DNA of 64,000 nt from Bryopsis sp. KO-2023 (Eukaryota; Chlorophyta; Ulvophyceae; Bryopsidales; Bryopsidaceae). Made by a program: the position numbers and the translations under genes. The notes below the pieces were generated by a model. That model made no database searches. It was not told where the DNA came from and saw nothing but the letters and a program-made list of their open reading frames with translations. The DNA is taken from the NCBI GenBank assembly GCA_030272585.1, contig BSYQ01000008.1, positions 4,154,001-4,218,000 on the forward strand. Reading direction: 5' to 3'. Of the stretch, positions 30,577 to 41,697 are shown piece after piece (within the stretch, counting starts at the first letter, position 1; each line of letters starts with the position of its first letter).

Positions 30577-32980
30577 ATGGTCTCGATGAAATCGGTTCTG
30601 GTGGTGCCCGCGTTTCTGATCGTCGCAGCAGGCGTAATCGGCACCGCAAACGCGCAGGAAGGGGGCTGGAGGGTGGGCAGAGGAACGTTCTATGGCGACC
30701 AGCCATGGCTTTGGGATATCCACAAGTGCGTGCTGCCGATCGATGTAGCCAGGAACGCTACACCGATTCTCAACCTTCCAGAGTTTAAAAAGGAAACAAC
30801 AACCTCGCGATCGAACGATCATGGATAGGTTCCACGAACCCAACGAAATATTGGCTTTCAGTCTGTTTTCCAAACACTGCAAGCGGACCCTCCCCCCCAG
30901 CACGAACGCTGTTTCGCAGGCCGTGCTGGGGAGGGGTGATCTGGAGTGCGATCTGGCGGCGGTGGTGCTGTCACTTTTGTAGTAATGACAGGAATGATGG
31001 GCGGGTTGCCTAACGCGGGTTTTGGTGTTGGAATTTTGCTACGACAGGGGAAGCTGTGGATTTGGCCAACTCGACCCGAACAAAGGCACAGGGTGGGATA
31101 TCACTGCACTTCCGGACGTCCACTATGAATACTCCAACTCATGCGGGTGATCATCAGTACATATACACAGTCCAATGACACAGTTCATTGGGAGTGATCA
31201 TTTTTCTTGAAACACAAGAAGTTTTTTTTTGACCTTTTTTCTTGAAACACAAGAAGTTTTTTGTTGACCGATGCTACTTTAGATGGGTTCATTCAGAACT
31301 TAGGCAATCATACTGACATCACCTAGCTTTGGACACGATTTGATTTACCTTAGATTTATTTTAAAAACGTACACACACAGTCCAATGGATGATGCGCAAA
31401 TGCTTGTTTCCTGTCTTGAGTTGGATGGACTGCTGGCTTTTTTTTTTCGTGAGTTTTCTGTGGTGCTCGCAGGAAATGCTACGAGGTGCGCTGCAACCCG
31501 GACGTGTTCAAGGATAACTACGGTAACACGTTGAAGAGGGACTCGGTGTGCAAGGATGTGAACACCGTGGTCACTGTCAGCGTTTCAGACACCTGCCCAT
31601 GCAATTACGCCAGCAACTTCTACTCCAATAAAAGATGGTGAGGGACGGGCACTCCCCGAGGGGATTTCGTTTTTGATGGAGGTCGATTGCTTTTCAGGGT
31701 TGTATGATTTTTATTCGAACGAACGAGGCCCTCCATTGAGAATATCGCCATGGATTCAAAACTGAACCTGTCAAGTGTCAATTCAGAAGAAAAAAAATGG
31801 TCTAACAATTGTTAAATTATTTTTAATAATTTTGAAAGGGCACCATCAGGGCAATAACAGTCAATGTAAAGAGGTCAAGAGTTTGAAAACTGTTGCTTCA
31901 TCGGGCACTCTTGTTTTCTTATTTTCAAACAAAAAATTATAAATAGCAACGCCCTTTGGTGTGGGGAGCCAGAATTGATTTTACATGTATTTCTTGACCT
32001 TGTCATGGCTTTCTTTGTCAGGTGCTGTGGTGACATGGACCATTTGGATCTCTCGGTCTATACTTTTGATAAGGTACCCTTTTCTCAAATCACTGCTGCC
32101 CAACTTGTATGATGTGGACTAGCATGGTACCTGTATGATGTACCATAAAAAAAAGTAAAAATAAAAATAAAAATAAAAATAAAACTTTACACTCAAAATG
32201 AATTTCTCTCCATATGTATAGGGAGAGGATACATATACAGATGACTGTAGAATAGAGTGGTACACCAGCATTCACGTGAATTCAAGTGCACTTGCAGGGT
32301 TTTGGAAAGGGAATGAGTGACACCACGCACATGGATTAGTAATCCCTGCCACTTTCTGAGATCGGCAATCAAGTAGATTTGACTCCTTTGACCTTCAGAG
32401 TGTGCATACCTGTGTAAATATTCCTGAATTTAACTCTTGTCAAAACTATTGTCAAAAGGTCTGTTCAGCGGAAAAAAATCACCAGTGCACAGTTGCTTCT
32501 CCCTCACTTTCATTGACAGCTCGTTTTGAAGTCCATGTATGCGTGTTTTAAATCTCTTGAGAACATTTTGTGTCATGTGGCTTGTTTTCAGTTGGCGGAG
32601 CGTCGCTGGGGTGTGATTGGAATTCAGTATCGCCCTGTGGCTTGCCCCGGCACTCCTGCCCAGGAAGTGAAGACAGATGGAGAAGGAAGCAGGTATGTTT
32701 TTTCAAAAAACAATGCTGTGCCAGGATTCTAACCCAGAAAATAGACGCAGTGAGTTTTTGAGCCATGCTGTCTTTTTTTGTGGTGTTCCAACACATTGGA
32801 AATTCAGAAACTTAGTCAGCATTGCGCTTTTTTTGTTCTTTGAACGATTTTTTTGCCCTGTCTGGAAAAAATCACACAATTGTTTCATTTTTTTTTTGTC
32901 ACTGCAGATTGAACTGGCTAAGGAAGGCTTTCACCGACCTCAACACGCCACAGGAAACGGTCCAGTCGTTCGAGGGTTGA
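30577..32980 (+). CDS. Expansin-like secreted protein A (double-psi beta-barrel domain only)
   Basis: Six exons in phase give 212 residues: 30577-30725, 31048-31146, 31473-31637, 32022-32073, 32592-32692, 32908-32980. A signal peptide ends near TANAQ (about residue 24). Then GRGTFYGDQPWLWDIHKGSC, LPDVHYEYSNSCGKCYEV, VSVSDTCPCN, KRWCCGDMDHLDLSVYTFDK and RRWGVIGIQYRPVACPG, the expansin domain 1 (GH45-like fold) with its conserved Cys pairs. The usual HFD motif reads HLD. There is no C-terminal CBM63 domain, as in chlorophyte expansin-like proteins. Likely loosens wall polysaccharides without hydrolysis. Same exon number, lengths and phases as gene B, so the two arose by tandem duplication. Confidence 0.92.
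31204..31268. repeat. Short tandem duplication in expansin A intron 2
   Basis: Two copies, period 35, of ttcttgaaacacaagaag followed by a T run and tgacc. Intronic, no counterpart seen in gene B. Confidence 0.8.
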
Positions 32981-34393
32981 AAACCTTCTATTGTTTGGGG
33001 AAAAAAATATATGAATGGCAAAATGGGAATATCGCTCCCAGTATTATTTTTTTTTCTCTATCCTTTGATGTGCATGTATTGGTTGGGAGGGCAAGCAAAT
33101 ATTTCACGGGCTGAGAAAGCTTGAAGGGTTATTTAAAAAGTCGGCTGTGCTGTGTCGAAAGTGTGATCAAACTTTTAAGCCTCACATTTAGGGATGACGT
33201 TATCTTTTTTGAAAATAAAAAAGGCGGCAATATGTGCAGACTGTGACTTTTGGGGGTGTTCCGAAATACGAAAGAGGAGGAGAAACAAAATGCTTTGTGG
33301 TGGTGAAATTTCATGCCAATCGATGGCCTGGCTTTCCTTTGCTGGTAGCTTTTTTTTTTTCTCTGTTCTTTTTCCTATACATATTCTTTTTTTAGTGCCG
33401 ATTATGTGATCTTGATCGAAATTCCTGACCTGACTGGGCTGCTGTTACATGTTAGACTTTCTTTTGGAATCTTTGGGGTAGATTTGGGGAGGGAGGGAAA
33501 TATCCTGAGCAAAATAAAGGAGTGCATGCAAACAGATGTTTTCATGCCAGTGGTGATGTGGTCTTTATTTGATCGATGAAAAAGGTGGCTGACTTTTTGT
33601 TGGTGATCTTGAATACTATTGACTTTTACTATTTCTTTTTTTAATCCATGTTCGTGCAGAAAATCTTGAATCTGATGTTGGAAAGCACCGTGACCATTTG
33701 TGGTGGGAACATGACATGACAAAAAAATAATAATAATTGTTTTTGTGGGGATAAAAATCTCTTGTCTGCGGTTGAGACGGCTAGTCGTTGAAATTGGCTG
33801 GGTGAAGAGGTCTGGCAAGTTCTTACGTCATTTTAGCCCGTTCTGAACACAGATCAATCGTTGCACATTTGCTCATTCTCGTGGCCGCATCCTGAAGCCA
33901 AAGCCATTTTCTGTCAAATGCATTGGCTCGCACGCCCCAGAAAAACCACTTCCATTTTTTCAGCGAAAGTGACAAGAACGGATCTGCCCAAATATCTCCC
34001 TCTCTCTTCATTCAACCCAGTTCTCAATCCAAAGCTTCCCCAGGCTTCATTTCGACCTGCCTGGATGTCCCTCTGAGGTGCGTGGCGAACCCGAACCGAA
34101 CTGGGCTCTTGCTGGATGGTGACAATGCCCACAGAGTGACCCAACCCTGAGACACCTCGATGGACACCATCACAGCACCGATTTGACGGCGAACGCGACA
34201 AGTGTGGAGAAAATTGGCGTTTTTGGTATTTTAACGGTCGCTGCAACCAAAGCACTCGTCCGGGTTCCTGCTCCCCCAACTCCCTTTGGCACAGTCCGGC
34301 ATCGGAAGGAAAAAAAGGAAACTCTGAAAGGCACAGAGGCAATTTGATCGACATCAGGTGGAGCTTTGTTACTTTCGTTTAGTATCCTTGAAG
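32981..34393. other. Region between the two expansin-like genes
   Basis: 1.4 kb. The first part is AT-rich. From about 33,850 it becomes more balanced and probably holds the gene B promoter. A 146-residue - strand frame at 33914-34354 lies here but has no recognisable domain and no splice support, so I do not call it. Confidence 0.5.
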
Positions 34394-36060
34394 ATGTCGG
34401 GTGTGTCAAGTCTCCTGTGCGTCGTCGGCGTGCTCGTGTTGGTGGGGATTTTCCCCGCTGGCCACGCCCAGGAGGGGGGTTGGCGTAAGGGAAGAGGGAC
34501 CTTTTATGGGGACGAACCTTGGCTTTGGGATATCCACAAGTGAGTCGCCTTGGCACGATATGCATGATTGGGGTGCTGGCTTCGATTGGTTTCGATCACC
34601 TGCACCCTCATCCCCAAATGTGATTGATTTTCGATTGGAGTGTGTGCGGGGAGAGGATTGAATTGCTGAGTTTTGTGGAGCTTCTCGTGGCGGCGGCGGC
34701 GCCGCCATGGTAGCATCCATGCAATTGCGTTCCTGCAAAGAATGATCGATCGGTTGCGAATTATCTGCAGGGGAAGCTGTGGGTATGGCCAGCTCGACCC
34801 TAACCAGGGAACTGGATGGGATATCACTGCCCTCCCTGACGTTCATTACGAATACAGCAACTCTTGCGGGTAGGGTGCACAAGGCACAAGACTGCATTTT
34901 GCTGTGTGTGTCGCTGGCTCCATGAGATAATCGCTCTTCTGGTTGGTGCAGACGATGTTACGAAGTGAAATGTGATCCATCCGTTTTTACCGACAACTAC
35001 GGGGGCTCTCTTGATCGGGCCAACGTGTGTTATGACACCAGCAAATCTGTCGTTGTCACCGTGTCCGACACTTGCCCCTGCCACTTCCCCGACAACCTTT
35101 ACTCGAATAAGCGTTGGTGAGTTACCGATTTCCCCGGGGCCAATCCCCAAGATTCAGAGTGGAGATTCACTAATGATGTGCATAGGGCCACTGGCTTCAT
35201 GTGATGGGGTCTCTGAATTTCGTTTTCCCTTATTATTCTTCCCTGGAGATTCAAATTGAAAAGACGTTGTTGTTGTGAAAGGTGCTGCGGAGACATGGAT
35301 CATCTCGACTTATCTGTCTACACTTTTGACAAGGTGGGCCGCCTCTTCCCCACCTCCCCCTTTCATTATCGTACTATTTGAACCCCAGTTGTAATTCTTT
35401 CCCTGCAGCTGCTGATCTCTTCCACACAATGACCCATTTAGAATAGAATGATGCCACAACGGGACATGCCTTTTTTTCACTTTTTTTTTTTCATTTTTTT
35501 TATGCCATGACTGCATAATGTGATACTGGAAGTGTGTTTTCTATTGTATCAGCTGGCAGAGCGTCGCTGGGGTGTGATTGGACTTCTGTATCGCCCTGTG
35601 GCATGTCCTGGCACCGCTGCACCAGAAGTAAAGACTGATGGAGAAGGAAGCAGGTACAATAGATAAAACAGCTGTTGTTTTTGTAAGGACTGTTGATTAT
35701 CGACAATACATTTACACATTTATCACCTGCCACACTTTTTTTTTTATGTTTCTTGAAACATTTCTAAACCTTTTATTGTATCATGTTTTGTTTCTTTCAA
35801 TCCTACAATATCAATATTATATATATATTATATTTCAACCTGTACAGCCCCATCCTCTGCTCGACCGGTGGTTACGCATTTTTTTTTTTACATTAAAATG
35901 TATTTGATGTGTTGTGGTGCGAGCCTATGAGTGTGAAATATTCTTTTGCTCCATGCTGAACTGGGTGATTTTTTTATTTTCTAGGTTGAATTGGTTGAGG
36001 GAGCGTTTTCTTTCCCTCACTGGCACCGCAACCGTTCAAGCTTTCTCCGAGGAGGGGTAA
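34394..36060 (+). CDS. Expansin-like secreted protein B
   Basis: Six exons in phase give 212 residues: 34394-34539, 34771-34869, 34952-35116, 35282-35333, 35553-35653, 35985-36060. The internal exons have exactly the same lengths as in gene A (99, 165, 52, 101). Signal peptide to about GHAQ, then GRGTFYGDEPWLWDIHKGSC, SNSCGRCYEVKC, VSDTCPCHFPDNLYSNKRW, CCGDMDHLDLSVYTF and RRWGVIGLLYRPVACPG. Introns differ greatly in length and sequence between A and B, so the duplication is old or introns change fast. No CBM63 domain. Wall-loosening role inferred from family. Confidence 0.93.
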
Positions 36061-38006
36061 AATGGAGGCCATTACCTAATTTTCTCACTCCTCTTATTAT
36101 TATTGACATTTTATGGAAGACGAAAGTGTGATTTCTCAAAGAAAAGTGTGAAAGAGAAAGCACATTGGAAATACTTTGATGAATTTTTCCTGCTTCTGAT
36201 TGACACTCTTTTTTTTTCTGGGATTGGATGAAACCTTTTTTAGGTTTTCCAAATCGTGCCTAATTAGCTTTTTTTTTTGCTTTTTTTTTTCTTGACGAAA
36301 TGATACTATGATGCGAATGTTTTTTATTATTCAGATTGAGTTTCATCACAAAAAAAAAGAAAAAGTTGGGATCGTCGGTTGAAAATATTGAGTTCAATTC
36401 TACTACCTCTCGAGAATGTGTGTGGCGGTTTCAGTAAGCAAAAGTGCTAATGAAAGGAAAGGAATTAATGAAAGGTTCTTTCAACATGTGTCTATCTTGA
36501 TGAATGGAGCAGGAACATTTTCTAGGTGATTTCTTTGAAAATTGTGGGTGGTGGGTGCGGTTGTGGGTCAGGAAAAATAATAATGATAATTGTGTTGATA
36601 TTTAAGCTCAGTTTGCACTAACCAATTATATTTGTATGCGACACAATCATGAACTGCCGCTTTTCAGATTCTTTATTCAAGGCAGCCGAGGGTTGGGGTG
36701 ATCTGCTCGCAGTGGAGTTGATGGTCTTTGGTGGAGAAATTTGGTTTTTTGACATGTTTGGGAGGAGTGTTGTGATCTCTGGGCATTATGAGACATTTTG
36801 TTGCTCAACAGAATATTGTACAGGAGAAATTTGGGGGGGCTTTGATGTGACAGACGACTCTTTGGGGAATACCCACTTCACCAGTGGAGGTGCTCTGTGA
36901 TGATTTGAATGTGACGTTTGAGGGGGGAATTGTTTTAGTAGACAGACAGGAATGTGATTATTAAATTGGATGGATGAAGAACAAAATCTTTGTGTAAAGA
37001 CAAACAACTATTGACAAAAGCTCTTTTCATGCAACTTTTTTGACTCTTTGGAAGTGATATGGTTGGATTGGCAGCAAATACTCATAAAAATGAATAAATG
37101 AATGAATGAATGACAGCAAAAATAAAAAAAAAATATGCACAGGTGACTTCGATCTTACTCCAAAAAGGATAAAGAAAGATATCTTTATCAGTAGATAACC
37201 ATTGTAAAAAAAAAAGGGGAGGAGAGAGAACAGGTGAGGGGAAGTATATATATGTTTGCAAAATATATAGGTATATACTTCCAAAAAGAAAATTCCTTAG
37301 CAATCCAATTGGTCAAGAATCAAACGTAATATTTTGTTTCTGGTTTTTGGCTTTGATTTGTTAATCGATATATATATATATATATATGGTTGAAAATTGA
37401 TTCGTATCCGCGTGGTCCTGTGCTATTGACGACTTTGTGTTCATACGACGAGTGTGCTTGTATTAGATAGTGCTTTTGACGACTTTGTGTTCGTACGACG
37501 AGTGTGCTTGTATCAGAATGGGTTTGCTCACACGAGTGCATGCACTGGTGCTTTTTGGCGAAGGAAATTTATGTCCGGACCTTCATGGTTTAGTTCATCA
37601 GATTGGAAAAAATGGATAAAGTCTTTGAAAAAACCAACAAAAACCGACAAGAACATTTTGAAAGGGAATGCAAGAAGGAAGCTTGTTTAGGAAAACGTTC
37701 GCCTCTTTAGGTAGCATAAAAACAAAACAAAAACAAAAACAAAAATCGCCTCTTGTTTGTGAGTGGTCGTCACTGTGCTCGGTTCTTGGCGCCACCAAAA
37801 ACCTTAACGGGATTTGATCGCTTAAAGCCAACATGCAATTTTCGATTGATTGATTCATTTTCCAAAAATCGACACCTGCCCAAAATCACCGCATTTCGAC
37901 GAGGAGGTCCTGTGTGCTTTCGAACTTTTTTGTGCCATCGACAAGCGTGCGTGTGCGTTTGTGTTTGCGTTTGAGTTTGAAGAATATCTCTTTGGGAGGC
38001 CAGAAG
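36061..38006. other. Intergenic region, AT-rich, with small repeats
   Basis: 1.9 kb without a supportable gene. It includes a short (TA)n tract at about 37,368-37,388 and a 50-bp tandem duplication. An 83-residue frame at 36649-36900 has no splice context or recognisable motif. Confidence 0.55.
37421..37516. repeat. Tandem duplication, two units, period 50
   Basis: Each unit contains gacgactttgtgttc, then tacgacgagtgtgcttgtat. The two copies differ at only a few positions. It lies about 500 bases upstream of the coiled-coil gene and might be promoter or 5' leader sequence. Confidence 0.85.
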
Positions 38007-41000
38007 ATGGGCTTCCTGACGAGGGTTAACGCCCTGAGTGGTCTTGTTTGGGATGCCTACACCGGATCCAACGACCTACTCGATCTGCAGATGATTTCGA
38101 CGGCGGAAGTGGATCAAGCGAAGGAAAGGATCCGTCGTTTGGAGTCAGAGCTTGCCGAGGTCAAGGAGGAAAGGATAGGTGTTCTTGAGTTGGAGCTGGA
38201 GCGCGAGAGGATCGAGAGTGAGTGCTTAGCCTGAACGGTGGTCGGGTGACAGAAACTGCTCCGTGCAACCAAAATCGACTCCTTTTTTTTTTCTTTCCAT
38301 CGTGTTTACTTTTTTTCTCGTTATCCTTACCAGGTGGCGGAATCGAAGAGGCCAACCGAGCGCTGAAGGATCAGATGGCCGCGTTGAAGGATCAGATGGC
38401 CGCGCTGAAGGAAAGTTTGAACCGGAAAGCGCTGAGCCTTGTGGAGAAGGCCGACGAGGTAACGGTGCCGAGATAGCTCGAGTGGGAATTAAGCGAATGC
38501 ACCAATAAACCAATAAATTAATTCATGGGGTTGCAACTGTGCTGACCCAGTGTTTATTTTTTCTTTCTGTAGCTCTTGGCTCAAAAAGCTCAGCTGGAAG
38601 AGGAAAGGTCCAAGCTCGAGGCTGAAAAAGTTGAAATGGAAGCAATGAAGGTGGAGTTGGCTGCACAATTAGCCGAGAAAGTGGAAGCCCAAATCGACAA
38701 TCTGATGGTAAGCTTTTGAAGCATCTATGCTTTGATTCTTTTGTGTGTATGTGTGAAGAGTACATTCTTAATTTGTTGTGGTTGCATTTTTAAATCAATA
38801 ATCTGCCAACTGGCGATATAAGTGGATCAAATGACCACAAGAAAGTGATCCTGATCTTGCACTCAGTAATCCAACAGATGGAGCACTTAATTTCATTCAC
38901 ATCCCAAAATTCAATGGAAAAACTGGAGTCACCCAGTTTGAAATCAAGCTGGGCCTATTTGGTTTTTCCCTGTGCCTCTGAAAGAGAGGAATAGAACAAG
39001 AAAAGAATCCAATATATTGCAATATATCAAATATATTACCATTATTGCAATAATGGTCGCCTGGACTGGTCTGAATCTGTTGGTGTGGTGCTCCAGAACG
39101 AGTTTGGGGTGCCAAAGGCTGCTGAAAAGACCTCCGAAATTGTCGGTGAGGTTTTCGATGTGGAGCAAGAGCCTGGATATTGGAAAGGGCTTGAAAAAAG
39201 ATGGTCAGATGTCCTCAATGGTGCCATGCTCCAGGAGGAGATGCAAAAACTGCAAGACGAGTCAGAAAAGATCAAAAAAGATGCTGCTGAGAGGTATCCA
39301 CACTTGAACTCTTACCAATCTAGGGTAATCCCTCTTTTCCAAGCTCCAGCTAAGATGATTTTTTGGATCTTGGCTGGCCCTCAAGCCTGGACTGAACATC
39401 CCCTCTTGTTGATTTTATTTGTGTGTTTTTTTTTGGTGGTGGGCTGTTCTTCGTGGGCAATCTTTCCTTGTATTGGATAATGCACCATCAATAACCCTGT
39501 GTTAAAGCATTCAAAAATAATTGATTTTGTTCTTTTCTCTTAAGAAAAAATAATGAATTATTGTTGGATTAGAATGTTATGATCTTCGTCCTACCAAATT
39601 CGACTTTTTTTCCAGTTGGTTTTGTGTACGTCAATTCCTGGCTGACGCCATCCCGTAGTTCACCCCTCAAAATTCCAGTAGGTTCTTTCTCCAATGGCCA
39701 TACTTTATCTGAATGATTGATTGCCTGCAATTTCATTGGTGAGTAGGAAGGAGGAGCATCAAGCGGAGCTGCAAAAGCTTGAAGGAATTGCAAAAGAGTG
39801 GGCCGACTTTTCGCTGCCCAGCAACACTGATTTGGAGGCCAAGATGTTGGATGTTGAGGTCTCGGTGGAAGAGGCAATGAACAAAATGGACCTCGCTGTG
39901 AGCAGCAATTCTTCTGTCGCTCAGGAGATTCTGATTTGCTCCACCCAAATGCCAATTCTGGAGGTCAGTATCTCTGAATGCAGGATCTGTTTTCTCCGTG
40001 ATAATAAAGCTTCTCTTCATTTAACCTCAATGTAGAAAGAATTGAACCTGTTTTCCCTGCATGTCAAACTCTGTGTTTCTAAATTGGAATGGTGCTGTTT
40101 CTGGAGGTGGGGCTTTCCTCTCTCAGAAACTGGCTGGGTATTGAGTTTTATTCTCATGGATCCCAGGTGAATCTGGACGACCTGAAGGATGTGGTTTCAA
40201 CTTTTGATCATGTAATGGAGGATGGTGGAGCCCATATCAATGAAGGGAATTCTGGAATGATCAGCATGCTGGAGCAAAATATCAAGGAGTTGTCCAACAA
40301 GCAGCAGGTCGGTTGTTGGCTGCATATAAGCAAGGCAATTTCCCTTGTGATATTTTTTTTGTCCCTGCTTCTATGTTCAACTGACAAGGATGGATGTGTC
40401 TTGATGCTGTTTTGTTTTTTTTGGTGTGTGTTTCACCCATTATTCATTGTTTTTTTGTATCAGGAGTTTGAATTCCAGACCCAAGAACTGAAAGAGATGG
40501 TCAAGGAAAGGGAGCAGCTGTTGGAAACTGAAGAGAAGGAGATGGATCAGATCAAACAGGCCAATGAGTCGATGGAGGAGGAGTTCAGAAATATTCTGGA
40601 AGCTCGAGGGAAGGAGTTGATTCCCAAATGGGAACAGGCCAAGGAAATGGGAGAAGAGAGGACCGAAATCGCTGCAGACCAGCCCCCCAAAAAATCCTGC
40701 ATGGATAGTCAGCCAGTGGTAAGTACAAATGAAGAGAAAAAAACATTCCATACAGCTTGGAGGATCCTTCCCACTGGTGAAGTGCTGCAACTTGCAACTT
40801 GCAGCCTGCAAGGCAACAGTCACCTGTTTGGTGAATAAAAGCTCAGGATTTTTTTTTTTTTTTTTTTTGGGGGGGGGGGGAGTTGAGTGTGGAAGGTTAA
40901 TGCAACATTTCTTTCTGGAGAATACAAGTAGCATGTAGAAAACAGGCTGAGCTATACATGAGACATCCTCATTTATTTTCATTTATTCAAACAATTTGGA

Positions 41001-41697
41001 AACTGGACAATTAGTGAGTCTTTCTTAGTCTTTCTTTTTTCACTGTAGAAAGCTGGCTGGGTTTCACAAGTTTTTTGATGTGATTTTTTTTTTTTTGTGT
41101 GTGTGTGTGATTTTCTGGGGGATTCAGAACCTCCAAAAATATCACAGTAGGTGGATTGAAAACTTCTCGGACAGGGTCAACGACTACGAGGTTCAGGTTT
41201 TTGGCCAGAGGCTGCTGGAACATACAGCTTTTAATCATGCACTGGGCTGGATTGCATATCATGAAGCTTGCAAGCAAATCCATTGTGATGGCTCAACCGA
41301 AGACAGGTTAGTTTTCTCAATGCTCATGGGCTATTGGTTATTTGCTATTGTTATGGCTACAAAGATCTGGTATTTATTGCGAGATTGTGGAATTCTTCCC
41401 CTGTGTGCACAGAAAAAAATAAAAAAAAGAGGGGACGGGGTTTGGTTCAATGTCTGGAAGCACCATAGATGTTCCTTGGAATATATGAGCTTTACTATGT
41501 GAATTGTGAAGTGATGAATCTTGTGCCTTGCTTTTTTCTGTATCAGTTCTGGAGAAGATAGGATTTCCCCTCAGGCGAAAAGAAGTATGAGGAAGCTGCT
41601 GACGATGAGCTCCTTTTCGAAGAAAGCTACTGGTGGACCCACAAATGCAATTGGAGCTGGACTGACCCGTGGCCTGAGAAGCTTCTGCAATATTTGA
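38007..41697 (+). CDS. Unrecognised long coiled-coil protein
   Basis: Nine exons in phase give 536 residues: 38007-38217, 38334-38458, 38573-38707, 39097-39293, 39747-39963, 40167-40307, 40464-40718, 41128-41306, 41547-41697. It starts MGFLTRVNALSGLVWDAYTG, then is mostly predicted coiled coil rich in Glu, Lys and Leu, including a small internal repeat (DQMAALKDQMAALKE). The penultimate exon is different and more globular (QKYHSRWIENFSDRVNDYEV, FNHALGWIAYHEACKQI). No domain recognised; a structural or tethering role is only a guess. In the last exon, two frames are open: the in-phase one ends TRGLRSFCNI, while another (KYEEAADDELLFEESYWWTH) looks equally protein-like and runs on to an exon at about 41,937. 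So the C terminus is uncertain. Confidence 0.7.

Noticed and set aside
33914-34354. 146-residue - strand frame upstream of expansin B
   Set aside because: No recognisable motif or splice context; lies in the probable promoter.
36649-36900. 83-residue frame
   Set aside because: No motif, no neighbours in phase, AT-rich context.
37368-37388. (TA)n tract as a transposon target or origin
   Set aside because: Plain microsatellite with no associated element.
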